Assembly (NCBI RefSeq): GCF_025947345.1 | Contig: NZ_CP110011.1 | Span: 4,650,001-4,714,000 of the forward strand | Direction of reading: 5' to 3' | Length of the DNA: 64,000 bases | Source of the DNA: Flavobacterium sp. N502536 | Lineage (GTDB): Bacteria; Bacteroidota; Bacteroidia; Flavobacteriales; Flavobacteriaceae | Part shown: positions 51,558 to 61,267 of the stretch, in pieces | Layout: every line of letters begins with the position of its first letter | How positions within the stretch are numbered: the stretch's first letter is position 1 | Translations under genes and position numbers: made by a program | Notes under the pieces: model-generated | The model's database searches: none | Told to the model about the DNA's origin: nothing | What the model saw: only the letters and a program-made list of their open reading frames with translations

Positions 51558-52964
51558 CTATTTCCATCCGCCACCTAAAGCGCGATACAAATCGACCACT
51601 GCTTGCAATTTTTGCAGGTTATCAGTGATTCCGCTTAATTGGGCGGCCAAGAGGTTTTGCTCGGAAGTTAGTACATCGGTATAATTGGTAGCCGAGCTAT
51701 ATTCTAGAAGCTGTTGTGTAAAATCAACTGATTTTTCCAGGGCTTTAATTTGTTTTTCTCTTGAATCTTCTTTTTCAACTGCCATTTCATAAGCATATAA
51801 AGCGTTCGAGACTTCCTGTCCTGCTTTTAAAAGACTTTGCTGAAAGTTATTCAGTGCCTGCACTTGTTTGGATTGTGCTGTTGTAAGTCTTGCTTTATTC
51901 AGTCCCTGATTGAAAATAGGCTGTGTCAACCCTCCTATCAAAGAGTAAAAAACAGAATTAGTAAAGAAATCTGTCAATTGCAGGTTCGAGAATCCGCCAC
52001 TTGCGGTAAGAGTCAAACTTGGATAAAAATACGTCTTAGCCATATTGGTTGTTTCGAACGCTGTTCTGAAATCAAACTCGGCCTGACGAACATCAGGACG
52101 GTTCTCCAGCAATTGTGCAGGTAAACCCACGGCCAGATTTTCGGGAACCGTCTGATTTCCCAATGTACCTCTTTCGATTGCTCCTGGGCCTTGTCCCAAC
52201 AAAATATTAAGTGCATTCTCGGTTTCGCGAATACTTCTTTTTAAATCCGGAATTAAAACTTCAGCTGCATGCTGATTGGCTTCACTCTGTACTACTGCAG
52301 CCCCGGTTACGATGGCACCTTCTTTTAAAGCTTTAATCGTTTCCACATTTTTAATACGACTTTCTAAGGTTGCTTTGGTTATTTCTAATTGCTTGTCATA
52401 GGCCAGCAATAAAAAATAGTTGTTAGCAATATCGGCAACCAATTGTGTCTGAATGGCCTGTTTTGCCGCATCAGTAGAAAGATAGGTTGCCAAAGCCGCT
52501 CTTTTTGAACTGCTTAATTTCCCCCAAATATCGGCTTCCCAAGAGGTACTCAAACCTAATTTAGAAGTTGTTGTCAAAGTATTGATGTTAATTCCCGGCG
52601 GAAAGTTTAATCCGGCCTTTGATTGTTTGTTATGCGTTACATTGGCATCAATATTCAGCGTCGGATAATAGGCAAGTTTTGCCTGTTGCAAAGAGGCTCT
52701 GGACTGTACTATATTTTCGATCGCATTCTTTAAATTGAGGTTCTGATCCAATCCCTTCTGAATTAAAGCATTCAGCTTTTCATCTTTAAAAACGGTTTGC
52801 CAAGGCATACTCGCCATAGTGGTCGAATCGGCAGCAGCCTGATCCCGATACAACTTATCCGTCGAAATGGTCGATGGACGTTCGTATTTCTTAGTAATCG
52901 AGCACGCACTCAGCAGCGCGGCTGCCAGTACCACAAGAATATATTTATTTGAACTATGAGTCAT
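51558..52964 (-). CDS. RND efflux outer-membrane factor (OprM/NodT lipoprotein)
   Basis: 468 residues. Lipobox LLSACSITKKYERPS, then the two-fold OMF repeat (LNLKNAIENIVQSRASLQQAKLAYYPTL; RPDVRQAEFDFRTAFETTNMAKTYFYPSLTLTASGGF). It forms the trimeric exit duct. It is the last gene of the MFP-RND-OMF operon, 18 bases after the pump. Confidence 0.94.
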   Translation of the reverse strand: MTHSSNKYILVVLAAALLSACSITKKYERPSTISTDKLYRDQAAADSTTMASMPWQTVFKDEKLNALIQKGLDQNLNLKNAIENIVQSRASLQQAKLAYYPTLNIDANVTHNKQSKAGLNFPPGININTLTTTSKLGLSTSWEADIWGKLSSSKRAALATYLSTDAAKQAIQTQLVADIANNYFLLLAYDKQLEITKATLESRIKNVETIKALKEGAIVTGAAVVQSEANQHAAEVLIPDLKRSIRETENALNILLGQGPGAIERGTLGNQTVPENLAVGLPAQLLENRPDVRQAEFDFRTAFETTNMAKTYFYPSLTLTASGGFSNLQLTDFFTNSVFYSLIGGLTQPIFNQGLNKARLTTAQSKQVQALNNFQQSLLKAGQEVSNALYAYEMAVEKEDSREKQIKALEKSVDFTQQLLEYSSATNYTDVLTSEQNLLAAQLSGITDNLQKLQAVVDLYRALGGGWK

Positions 52965-52982
52965 TTTTTTTGAATTAAATTA

Positions 52983-55900
52983 TTACTCTTTATGAGTTTC
53001 TGCCAACTGTACTTCCTCGTCATCGTCACCTTCATCGTCATAATTTTCTTTTGGCGGACCACTCACACGCTCCTGTAAACTCTGGAAAATGATAAACAAT
53101 ACCGGAATAACAAATACTCCCAAAATGGTTCCGATTAACATCCCTCCTACGGCTCCTGTTCCAATGGATTTGTTTCCAACTGCACCGGCTCCCGAAGCAA
53201 ACATTAAAGGAACAAGTCCTAAAATAAAGGCGAAAGAGGTCATTAAAATCGGACGTAAACGTGCTACCGCTCCTTCAATGGCAGACTGAACAATCGGCAA
53301 TCCTTTTCGGCGTCTCTCGAGGGCAAACTCCACTATCAGAATACCGTTCTTCGCTAAAAGTCCAATTAACATAATCAGCGAAATCTGTAAATAAATGTTA
53401 CTGTTCAGTTTGAAAATAATCGAGAACAAATAAGCTCCTGCCAATCCAAACGGAATCGAAAACAATACGGCAAAAGGCAAGATATAGCTCTCGTACTGTG
53501 CACTTAACAAAAAGTAAACAAACACCAGACATAATATAAAAATAAAGACGGTCTCGCTTCCTGAAGCTAATTCTTCACGTGTTAAACCTGAAAATTCATA
53601 ACCATAACCCGCAGGCAAACTTTCGGCAGCCACTTCCTGAATGGCTTTAATGGCATCTCCGGAACTATAACCCGGTTTTGGTGCTCCCGTGATCGAGATA
53701 GACGTAAACAAGTTAAATCTTGAAATCGATTCTGGTCCAAATACTCTGGTCATTTTTACAAATTCAGTAATGGGTGCCATGGTTCCTGCGCTGTTGCGGA
53801 CAAATATTTTGTTCAATCCTTCGGTATTGGTTCTGAACTCCGGAGAAGCCTGAATCATTACACGATATTGTTTCCCGAATTTATTGAAATTGGAAGCATA
53901 CAATCCACCATAATACCCCTGCATGGTTGACAAAATGGTATTGACAGAAACTCCTGCATCTTTTGCTTTTGCCAGATTAATGTCCATCATATATTGAGGG
54001 AATCCCGGATTAAAAGGCGTCGTTGCATATTGTATTTCCGGACGTGCAGAAAGCTTGGCCAGAAATTCATTGTTTACTTTATAAAATTCAGCTGTACTGT
54101 GTCCTCCTTTGTCCTGTAACTGGAATTCAAATCCTCCACTTTGTCCGAATCCCTGAATGGTTGGCGGTGAAATAAAGAAGATATTGGCTTCGCGAATTCC
54201 ACTCGTTTTTGCAAACAGCTGTCCAATTACATCATCGACGCTCAGTTTGCGGTCTTCCCAGCTTTTCAGCCTCACAATTACCATACTGTAGGCACTACCC
54301 GCACCTGCTGTAAAGTTCTGACCAACGATACGAAGCGTGTTTTCAACTCCCGGAATGGTGTGCGCTATACTGTCTACTTTTTTCGCCACTACATCCGAAC
54401 GTTCCATAGAGGCTGAAGGCGGTAAGCTGATGTTTGCAAAAACTACTCCCTGATCTTCTGCCGGAACGAAGGCTGACGGCGTTGTTTTCATCATATAAAA
54501 CAAGGCTCCCGCAGCAATAAGTATAGAGGCTAGTACAATCCATTTTTTGATGGAAAGGAACTGAACGGAACGTTTGTATTTTTCGGTTACATTGTCAAAC
54601 GCAACGTTGAATGAGGTGTAAAAACGCTGAATAAAACTTTGATGTTTGTGATCGTCAGCATGTGGTTTTAAAAGCAAAGCACATAAAGCCGGACTCAAAG
54701 TAAGCGCATTTACTGCCGACAGTATAATCGCAACCGCCAGTGTAATACCAAACTGCTTGTAGAAAACCCCGGTCGAACCCGTAATAAAGGTTACCGGAAT
54801 AAATACCGCCGCCATTACCAGTGTGATCGAAATAATCGCTCCCGAAATCTCGTTCATGGCGTGAATCGTTGCTTTCTTAGAAGATTTATACCCATTGTCG
54901 AGTTTGGCATGTACCGCCTCGACGACTACAATCGCATCATCGACCACAATACCAATGGCCAGAACCATTGCAAATAGCGTCAGCAGGTTAATGGTAAACC
55001 CGAATAAATTCAGGAAGAAAAATGTTCCCACAATCGCAACCGGAACGGCAATCGCCGGAATTAAAGTCGATCGGAAATCCTGAAGGAAAATAAATACTAC
55101 GATGAAAACTAAAATAAAGGCTTCTACCAAAGTATGGATTACTTTTTCGATTGAGGCATCCAGATTCTCATTAACATTGATCAGAACCGTATATTTTACG
55201 CCTTTAGGGAAAGTTTTTACGGCTTCATCAATAAGCTTTTTAGAATTGTTAATTACGTCACGCGCATTCGAACCGGGCGTCTGGCTAATCGCAACCCCTA
55301 CAGACGGACGTCCGTTTGTTGTACTAGTAGAAGAATAACTTAGCGAACCCAATTCTACTTTTGCCACATCTCTTAATCGCAGCAATTGCCCGTTCCCAGC
55401 CGATTTGATGACGATATCTTCAAATTCTTTTGCACTTGTTAAACGGCCTTTGTATTTGATTACATATTGAAAAGCCTGATTTCCGTTTTCTCCAAATTTA
55501 CCGGGTGCGGCCTCAATGTTTTGTTCTGCCAAAGCTGCCGAAATATCACTCGGAATCAATTTGTACTGCTGCATCACATCCGGTTTCAGCCAGATACGCA
55601 TCGAATAATCTCTTGAACCAAAAACAGTAACATCTCCTACCCCTACTACACGCTGAATTTGTGGTACCAGGTTGATCTTGGCATAATTTTGGAGAAACGT
55701 TTGATCATAAGCTTTATCATCACTGTATAAAGAGAAGATCAATAAGTTACTGCTTTGGCTTTTGGTTACGGTTACCCCTGCCTGAGTTACCTCAACAGGC
55801 AATAAACTTGTAGCTCTGGAAACCCTGTTTTGTACGTTTACCGCAGCTAAATCAGGGTCTGTACCTACTTTAAAGAAAATTTTAATAGAGGCATTACCGT

Positions 55901-56153
55901 CGTTAGTCGCTGTAGAGGTCATGTAAGTCATGTTTTCTACACCGTTAATTTGTTCTTCAAGCGGAATTACGATACTTTTTAGTACCACATCTGCATTGGC
56001 TCCGGTATAACTTGCCGCCACATTTACGGTTGGCGGTGCAATGTCCGGATACTGCGCAATAGGAAGTGCTGCCAGTCCCAGTATACCCAGGATTACGATA
56101 ATAACCGATATTACCGTAGAAAGTACTGGTCGTTGTATGAATATTTTAAACAT
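52983..56153 (-). CDS. RND efflux pump, HAE1/AcrB type
   Basis: 1056 residues, the usual HAE1 length. MFKIFIQRPVLSTVISVIIVILGILG start, GVENMTYMTSTATNDG, VQNRVSRATSLLPVEV, membrane segment with the proton-relay DD (GIVVDDAIVVVEAVHAKL), FVPAEDQGVVFANISLPPSASMERSD and SIPFGLAGAYLFSI. Twelve membrane segments and two large periplasmic loops. It exports hydrophobic drugs using the proton gradient. Confidence 0.96.
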   Translation of the reverse strand: MFKIFIQRPVLSTVISVIIVILGILGLAALPIAQYPDIAPPTVNVAASYTGANADVVLKSIVIPLEEQINGVENMTYMTSTATNDGNASIKIFFKVGTDPDLAAVNVQNRVSRATSLLPVEVTQAGVTVTKSQSSNLLIFSLYSDDKAYDQTFLQNYAKINLVPQIQRVVGVGDVTVFGSRDYSMRIWLKPDVMQQYKLIPSDISAALAEQNIEAAPGKFGENGNQAFQYVIKYKGRLTSAKEFEDIVIKSAGNGQLLRLRDVAKVELGSLSYSSTSTTNGRPSVGVAISQTPGSNARDVINNSKKLIDEAVKTFPKGVKYTVLINVNENLDASIEKVIHTLVEAFILVFIVVFIFLQDFRSTLIPAIAVPVAIVGTFFFLNLFGFTINLLTLFAMVLAIGIVVDDAIVVVEAVHAKLDNGYKSSKKATIHAMNEISGAIISITLVMAAVFIPVTFITGSTGVFYKQFGITLAVAIILSAVNALTLSPALCALLLKPHADDHKHQSFIQRFYTSFNVAFDNVTEKYKRSVQFLSIKKWIVLASILIAAGALFYMMKTTPSAFVPAEDQGVVFANISLPPSASMERSDVVAKKVDSIAHTIPGVENTLRIVGQNFTAGAGSAYSMVIVRLKSWEDRKLSVDDVIGQLFAKTSGIREANIFFISPPTIQGFGQSGGFEFQLQDKGGHSTAEFYKVNNEFLAKLSARPEIQYATTPFNPGFPQYMMDINLAKAKDAGVSVNTILSTMQGYYGGLYASNFNKFGKQYRVMIQASPEFRTNTEGLNKIFVRNSAGTMAPITEFVKMTRVFGPESISRFNLFTSISITGAPKPGYSSGDAIKAIQEVAAESLPAGYGYEFSGLTREELASGSETVFIFILCLVFVYFLLSAQYESYILPFAVLFSIPFGLAGAYLFSIIFKLNSNIYLQISLIMLIGLLAKNGILIVEFALERRRKGLPIVQSAIEGAVARLRPILMTSFAFILGLVPLMFASGAGAVGNKSIGTGAVGGMLIGTILGVFVIPVLFIIFQSLQERVSGPPKENYDDEGDDDEEVQLAETHKE

Positions 56154-56159
56154 TTGTTT

Positions 56160-57323
56160 TTATTTTAAGTCCGCGTAAACAGTTTCTGCATTTTGGTTCT
56201 GAGCTTTAATCGTTGTTCCGTCTTTAAGTGCTGCCACTCCTTCCAGAACAATCTGATCTCCGGTTTGCAAACCGCTTTTTACGACATAATAATTTCCTGC
56301 GGTATTTTCTAAAACTGTAATATTTGCATTTTTTGTTTTCCCGTCTTTTCCAACCACTACAGCAAACAATTTATCCTGAAGTTCGAAAGTAGCACTCTGA
56401 GGAACGATTATCGCTTCGTTAACTTCATTCGGGATTCTGACAGTAGTACTGTTCCCGCTTCTGATGATGCTTTTCGGATTGGGAAAACGTGCTCTGAAAG
56501 TAACCGAACCCGTTTCCGTATTGATTAATCCGTTTACCGTTTCGATATGTCCTTTATCGCCATAAGCGGTACCGTCAGAAAGAAGTAATGAAACCGCAGG
56601 CATTTTTTTGATTTTAGCTGCCAGTGAAATTCCCGGATCTGTGTTTTGTGTAAAATTTAAAAGCTTTTTTTCATTCACCGCAAAATACGCATACACGTTT
56701 CCGATACTTGAAACAGTGGTCAAAGGATCTGCTGTATTGGAACTCACTAAACTTCCCAGACGAAACGGAATGGAACCCACAACGCCATCAACTGGACTGG
56801 TTACTGTGGTGTACCCTAAATTGGTTTTCGCATTTACCAGACTGGCATTCGCCTGCGCCAGTGTTGCCAAAGCCGATTCATAGGTGTATTGTGCCGATTC
56901 TAAATCGTACTTGCTGATGATTCCTTTTTCAACCAAAGGCTTTACTTTATTGACCGCTAGTTTTGCTGCGCTTAAATTTGCCTGCGCGCTTTTAATACTT
57001 GCAGCCGCTGTGCGAACTTCCTGCTCGTACTCGGGAGCACTAATTTTAAACAAAGGCTGTCCGGCCCGAACCACAGCACCTTCATCAACAAAAATCTTAT
57101 CAATGTACCCTTCAACGCGAGGGCGAATTTCTATATTTTGCTGTCCCTGAATGCTGGCAGGATAATCTGTATATAAAGTCGCCGATTTAGGTTCTAAAGT
57201 CAGCGTTTTATATTCTTTAACTTGTGGTGCACCTCCGGCCTGAGCGGTTTTATCATTTTTGTTTCCACACGAAGTGATGATAATAGATGCTGCTAGAATA
57301 CTTAAAAAAGATTGCTTGTTCAT
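56160..57323 (-). CDS. RND efflux membrane-fusion protein (AcrA type)
   Basis: 387 residues. Lipoprotein signal (ASIIITSCGNKNDK), lipoyl halves YPASIQGQQNIEIRPRVEGYIDKIFVDEGAVVRAGQPLF and TVTSPVDGVVGSIPFRLGSLVS, alpha-hairpin between, and a C-terminal membrane-proximal domain (IVPQSATFELQDKLFAVVV). It joins the pump to the outer-membrane factor. It is the first gene of the operon, 6 bases before the pump gene. Confidence 0.95.
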   Translation of the reverse strand: MNKQSFLSILAASIIITSCGNKNDKTAQAGGAPQVKEYKTLTLEPKSATLYTDYPASIQGQQNIEIRPRVEGYIDKIFVDEGAVVRAGQPLFKISAPEYEQEVRTAAASIKSAQANLSAAKLAVNKVKPLVEKGIISKYDLESAQYTYESALATLAQANASLVNAKTNLGYTTVTSPVDGVVGSIPFRLGSLVSSNTADPLTTVSSIGNVYAYFAVNEKKLLNFTQNTDPGISLAAKIKKMPAVSLLLSDGTAYGDKGHIETVNGLINTETGSVTFRARFPNPKSIIRSGNSTTVRIPNEVNEAIIVPQSATFELQDKLFAVVVGKDGKTKNANITVLENTAGNYYVVKSGLQTGDQIVLEGVAALKDGTTIKAQNQNAETVYADLK

Positions 57324-57590
57324 TTTTATCGAATGTATGATTATCTATTTATTAAGGAACAAAAGAACTGAAATAGTACATGCAAAAATTTTACAATAGA
57401 CGAAAAGCCTGCTGCAATCGATAAAGATTAGATGAGAGCCGATGGAAGATGTTCCCTCATAAATAAGTATTTTTGTAATAGTCTCGTCGGCTCTAAAATG
57501 GTTTTTACGGATTGTGAATCTGTTTTGGGCGATTGGTTTTATAAACTGTTCAAATAAAATGTAATATTGTCCTTAAAATCAAAACTTATA
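57324..57590. other. Divergent control region of the efflux operon and LytS/LytTR genes
   Basis: No gene. It carries the 8-base inverted repeat AGAGCCGA (57435-57442) / TCGGCTCT (57487-57494), about 60 bases apart centre to centre. That is a candidate pair of sites or a hairpin. No convincing -7/-33 pair was identified. Confidence 0.4.
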
Positions 57591-58640
57591 ATGGCAACCC
57601 ACTTTTTTAAACCCTTTATGTCTACCGGATTACACATCCTGGCCTGGATACTATTAGGTTACATTCAACTCTTTTATATACCCCTTACCTGGAATATCGT
57701 ACTTCCTTACATTTTTTGGTTGTGGCAAACTGTTGTCTTAGTTTTTATGATTGTGATTTTTTACTACAATGCCAAAATCATTGTTCCGAAAACAATCATT
57801 AAAGACAAAATAGGCCCGTTTTTATTGTGGATTCTCTGGATCATTTTTGCCATGCAGTTACTGTCTTATTTCTATAATTTAAATACCGATTTACATAATA
57901 AACTGGCTGCACTTATTGGATTTAAAAAATACAGGAATGATTATTTCGACAACTATATTTTTAGCTTAACCTTACTAGTTTTAGGAATCAGTACCAGTTA
58001 TGCCATGTTGCAACACTGGCAAAGAGCGGCACAGCACAAACAAAAACTGGAACAGGACAAAACAATGGCCGAGCTGGCAATGCTGAAAGCGCAAATCAAT
58101 CCGCACTTTTTCTTCAATTCACTTAACAGTATTTACTCGCTTACCTATACCAATATTGAAGATTCCCGCAGTGCATTACACACTTTGAGCCGAATGATGC
58201 GCTATCTGCTTTACAGTACCGAAGGCGAAAGAACGACCTTATTAAAAGAAGTCGAGTTCATGAAAGATTTCATTGCTTTGATGAAACTCCGTGCCAACAG
58301 TAAATTAACCGTTACAGCGGATATTCCGGAAAAAATTCACGATTACCCGATTGTTCCGATGCTGTTATTGCCTTTGGTCGAAAATGCCTTTAAACACGGC
58401 GTACATGCTACCGACAAAAGTGAAATTCATTTTGTACTGAGGCAAAAAGAAACCCATCTTGAATTTGAAGTCGAAAATACTTTTTTCGAAAAAACAGCCA
58501 CAACAGAACCGGGAGGAATTGGCTTAACCAATACCAAACGCCGCTTGCATCTGATCTATCCCAACAAACATACTTTGACCGCCGGTGTCGATCAAAACGG
58601 AAAATATAAAGTAAACCTGCAAATAACGTTAGAACAATGA
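57591..58640 (+). CDS. LytS-type sensor histidine kinase
   Basis: About 349 residues from the ATG at 57591; the open frame begins at an unlikely TTG 24 bases upstream. Four hydrophobic segments in the first 150 residues, then the His_kinase motif LKAQINPHFFFNSLNSIYSL with the phospho-acceptor His, and an ATPase domain (VPMLLLPLVENAFKHGV, GGIGLTNTKRRLHLIYP). It overlaps the LytTR regulator by 4 bases and is divergent from the RND operon, so it may control efflux. Confidence 0.92.
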   Translation: MATHFFKPFMSTGLHILAWILLGYIQLFYIPLTWNIVLPYIFWLWQTVVLVFMIVIFYYNAKIIVPKTIIKDKIGPFLLWILWIIFAMQLLSYFYNLNTDLHNKLAALIGFKKYRNDYFDNYIFSLTLLVLGISTSYAMLQHWQRAAQHKQKLEQDKTMAELAMLKAQINPHFFFNSLNSIYSLTYTNIEDSRSALHTLSRMMRYLLYSTEGERTTLLKEVEFMKDFIALMKLRANSKLTVTADIPEKIHDYPIVPMLLLPLVENAFKHGVHATDKSEIHFVLRQKETHLEFEVENTFFEKTATTEPGGIGLTNTKRRLHLIYPNKHTLTAGVDQNGKYKVNLQITLEQ

Positions 58641-59368
58641 TTGTATTAAAATGTATCGCAGTAGATGACGAACCGCTAGCTTTAAAACTGGTGGAGACCT
58701 TTATAGAACAAACTCCTTTTTTACAACTGGCCTGCAGCTGTGATAATGCCGTAGAAGCCATGAGCAAAATACGGGAACAGCAGCCGGACATTGTTTTTCT
58801 GGATATCAATATGCCGAATTTAACCGGTATGGAACTCGCCCGCCTTTTACAGGAACAGCCGGGGCCCTTACCCAAAATTATTTTCACGACAGCTTACAAT
58901 CATTATGCTATTGAAGGTTACCGTGTAAATGCTGTCGATTATCTTCTGAAGCCCTTTAGTTATGAAGAGTTTTTAAGGGCCACTAACAAAGTTTTACAAT
59001 TGTCAGAAGAAGCATCCAATCAATTTCAGTCGGTTACAGCCGACGATGAATTTATTTTCCTGAAAGTGGAATACCAGTGGGTTCGAATTTCATTAAAAGA
59101 CATCCTCTATATCGAAAGTCTGAAAGATTATGTAAAAGTACATCTTGAAGATTCTCAAAAAGGATTAATGTCTTTGATTTCCTTAAAAGCACTCGAAGAA
59201 AAATTACCTGCCTTAAAATTTATGCGAATCAATCGTTCTTTTATTGTTGCGCTGGATAAAATAAATGCAATAAGCAAGAATTCAATATTTATCAATAAAA
59301 ATGAAATAACGGTTGGCGAACAATACAAAGAAACCTTTAAAACCATCGTAGACAAATGGTTGAAGTAA
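58637..59368 (+). CDS. LytTR-family response regulator
   Basis: 243 residues. Receiver domain with DDEP at 10-13 and phospho-acceptor in DIVFLDINMPNLTG, K in PFSYEEF-preceding LLKPF, and a LytTR DNA-binding domain (FIFLKVEYQWVRISLKDILYIESLKDYVKVHLE, FMRINRSFIVALDKI). It is the partner of the overlapping LytS-type kinase. Confidence 0.95.
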   Translation: MIVLKCIAVDDEPLALKLVETFIEQTPFLQLACSCDNAVEAMSKIREQQPDIVFLDINMPNLTGMELARLLQEQPGPLPKIIFTTAYNHYAIEGYRVNAVDYLLKPFSYEEFLRATNKVLQLSEEASNQFQSVTADDEFIFLKVEYQWVRISLKDILYIESLKDYVKVHLEDSQKGLMSLISLKALEEKLPALKFMRINRSFIVALDKINAISKNSIFINKNEITVGEQYKETFKTIVDKWLK

Positions 59369-59386
59369 ATTAAAAAAAATAATATC

Positions 59387-59680
59387 ATGCAAAAAAGATC
59401 CAACAAATATTATCTGACTTTAAGCTTAAAAGAGTACGCAAACGGCGAAACAGCACCTGCAAAAGAACTGGGAATAGAATTTGACAATCACGATGAAATA
59501 TTTGGCATCATCGAAAAAATAAAAGAAAAAAACATATTTGAAAACCCATATGAAGCCACGCAATTTGCACTTGGTTTAAAACTATTCAGCGAGATCAAAC
59601 TGAAGCACCGCAACAATCCGCTCTTTGAAGAACTCAATGAAGTATTTCCGGTTTTTATGAAGAAACTAAAAAGCTTATAA
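59387..59680 (+). CDS. DUF3861 protein
   Basis: 97 residues: YYLTLSLKEYANGETAP, IEFDNHDEIFGIIEKIKEKNIF, EATQFALGLKLFSEIKLKHRNNPLFEEL and FPVFMKKLK. This matches the DUF3861 family of small proteins with unknown function. It is 18 bases after the LytTR gene and could be the third gene of that transcript. Confidence 0.85.
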   Translation: MQKRSNKYYLTLSLKEYANGETAPAKELGIEFDNHDEIFGIIEKIKEKNIFENPYEATQFALGLKLFSEIKLKHRNNPLFEELNEVFPVFMKKLKSL

Positions 59681-59712
59681 TCTTAAATTCATTTTAACAC
59701 ATAGAGCTATAA

Positions 59713-59748
59713 AAAAGGCTGAAACGTTATGGTTTCAGCCTTTTTTAT
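59713..59748. terminator. Bidirectional terminator
   Basis: The stem AAAAAAGGCTGAAAC / GTTTCAGCCTTTTTT with loop GTTATG lies between the convergent DUF3861 and DUF2024 genes. Confidence 0.93.
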
Positions 59749-59766
59749 ACAAAACTAAAGAATCCG

Positions 59767-60030
59767 TTAATTGCAATTCTCCATTTCGATAATCGAGAAC
59801 CCATCCTTAAGAATCTGACTTTCAACAGCAGCAGGAGCTTTATCAATATGACAAAATTTACATTCCTTCGAAGTCAGCGGCTGACCTTCCTGCGCTACTG
59901 TTTTAAGATACCTTTTGCCATATTCAAAAATCTGGCGCTCATCAACGGTAGCTTCGTCAACTAGTATATCAAAATGCATTACTGTTCCGTCTTTTCGGGT
60001 CACATAAGTATCCCACACCGCTATCTTCAT
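59767..60030 (-). CDS. DUF2024 protein
   Basis: 87 residues: VWDTYVTRKDGTVMHFDILVDEA, IFEYGKRYLK and KECKFCHIDKA with CxxC (KFCHI, Cys pair at about 57-60). DUF2024 proteins are small and uncharacterised. The CxxCH could bind metal or take part in thiol redox. It follows the small thioredoxin-like gene by 58 bases on the same strand. Confidence 0.85.
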   Translation of the reverse strand: MKIAVWDTYVTRKDGTVMHFDILVDEATVDERQIFEYGKRYLKTVAQEGQPLTSKECKFCHIDKAPAAVESQILKDGFSIIEMENCN

Positions 60031-60088
60031 ACTTTTTACATTTTACAGATCACATTTCACATTTTACAGCAAACATTTCACAATAAAC

Positions 60089-60322
60089 CTACCCAATTAC
60101 GTCTGCTATAGAAGCTCCAAAATTAATATGAAGCACATTTCCATTGGGTGTTACCAAAGCCGGAACCGATTGCAATCCCGCTTTTTGAGCTTCCGGAATT
60201 CTCAATTTATCAACCCCCAGATCGACAACTTCAACCTCCGAAGGGTTAATTAAACTTAAAAGATCCTGTTCTGCACTAATACAAACCGGACAACCGGCAT
60301 GATAAAAAATTGATTTACTCAT
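60089..60322 (-). CDS. Small thioredoxin/glutaredoxin-like protein
   Basis: 77 residues: MSKSIFYHAGCPVCISAEQDLL with a CPVC active site at residues 11-14, then VEVVDLGVDKLRIPEAQKAGLQSVPALVTPNG with the cis-Pro (VPAL). It is a compact cytoplasmic thiol oxidoreductase. It is divergent from the PLP protein gene, with shared repeated boxes between them. Confidence 0.88.
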   Translation of the reverse strand: MSKSIFYHAGCPVCISAEQDLLSLINPSEVEVVDLGVDKLRIPEAQKAGLQSVPALVTPNGNVLHINFGASIADVIG

Positions 60323-60357
60323 TTTAATTTGTTTTTAATTTGACTTTATTGTCTGTA

Positions 60358-60500
60358 CAAAATTAGTGCGATTCCAGGCCTGCTAAATAATCCAGTTTTT
60401 TCATTTATAGCGATAATCTGGTCCAGTTTAACCCGAAACTGGACTATTACTTATACTCAAAACTGGATCTTTTCAATCACCTTCCTTGCGATTACTTTTG
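60358..60500. promoter_or_regulatory. Divergent promoters with four AAACTGGA boxes (MocR-like site)
   Basis: -7 elements: TAATTTTG for the minus side (60358-60365) and TACTTTTG for the plus side (60493-60500). Between them are four AAACTGGA-type boxes: reverse at 60391-60399 and 60421-60429, forward at 60436-60444 and 60459-60467. The middle pair makes the perfect inverted repeat GTCCAGTTT-N6-AAACTGGAC (60421-60444). Repeated CTGGAC-type boxes are typical of MocR/GntR-aminotransferase regulators that respond to PLP. The plus-side mRNA would be nearly leaderless. Confidence 0.65.
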
Positions 60501-60505
60501 TCCTC

Positions 60506-61237
60506 ATGAAAGAAGAAGTCCTATTTAACTTGAAACAGGTACATCAGCGTATTGAAAATGCCTGTAAAAATTCCGGCAGAAATGTGTCGGATGTCAGGCT
60601 GTTACTGGCTACTAAAACCGTTACAGCCAATAACATTCAAATTGCAATCGAAGCAGGCGAAACGCTCATTGGCGAAAATAAGATGCAGGAATTGCGCGAT
60701 AAAAATCCGATATTAAAAGATTTGAAAGTAGAACGTCATTTTATTGGTCATCTTCAGACCAATAAAGTAAAAGACGTTCTTAAGTACGTCACTTGCATTC
60801 AGTCTCTTGACCGATTGAGTTTAGCCAATGAATTAGACAAACAATTGCAAAAAGAAGGGCGAACACTGGATGTTTTTATACAGGTAAACACCTCGTTTGA
60901 AGAAAGTAAATTTGGCTTGCCTCCAACGGAAGTGCTTTCATTTATTCAAAAAATAAAACGCTACGAAACGCTAAAAATCAAAGGACTCATGACGATCGGA
61001 TTGTTAGATGTGGAAAAGGAAAAAATGCGTCCGTCTTTGCGTTTACTCCGAAAAATCAGAGATGAAATTTATGCCGCTGAACCGGAAGGGATCCCTAATT
61101 TACAACTTTCAATGGGAATGTCACAGGATTTGGAACTGGCTATTGCCGAAGGTTCCAATTTAATACGGGTTGGAACTGCCATTTTCGGGAATCGCTTTTT
61201 AGGAAAAGAAATCTGGAACGAAAATATTGCAGAATAA
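60506..61237 (+). CDS. yggS: PLP-binding homeostasis protein (YggS/PROSC family)
   Basis: 243 residues. LLLATKTVTANNIQIAIEAGETLIGENKMQEL holds the PLP lysine (ATKT, near residue 35). RHFIGHLQTNKVKDVLKYVTCIQSLDR, VNTSFEESKFGLPPTEV, IKGLMTIG and SMGMSQDLELAIAEGSNLIRVGTAIFG are the usual motifs of the alanine-racemase-like barrel. It binds and balances pyridoxal phosphate. The operator region upstream may respond to PLP. Confidence 0.95.
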   Translation: MKEEVLFNLKQVHQRIENACKNSGRNVSDVRLLLATKTVTANNIQIAIEAGETLIGENKMQELRDKNPILKDLKVERHFIGHLQTNKVKDVLKYVTCIQSLDRLSLANELDKQLQKEGRTLDVFIQVNTSFEESKFGLPPTEVLSFIQKIKRYETLKIKGLMTIGLLDVEKEKMRPSLRLLRKIRDEIYAAEPEGIPNLQLSMGMSQDLELAIAEGSNLIRVGTAIFGNRFLGKEIWNENIAE

Positions 61238-61267
61238 AGTCTAATTTTGCACCAAACAAAATCTCAA

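Noticed and set aside
53089..53289. Plus-strand frames opposite the RND pump (also 54895-55338)
   Set aside because: The residue bias mirrors the codon usage of the pump gene; no start signals or family likeness.
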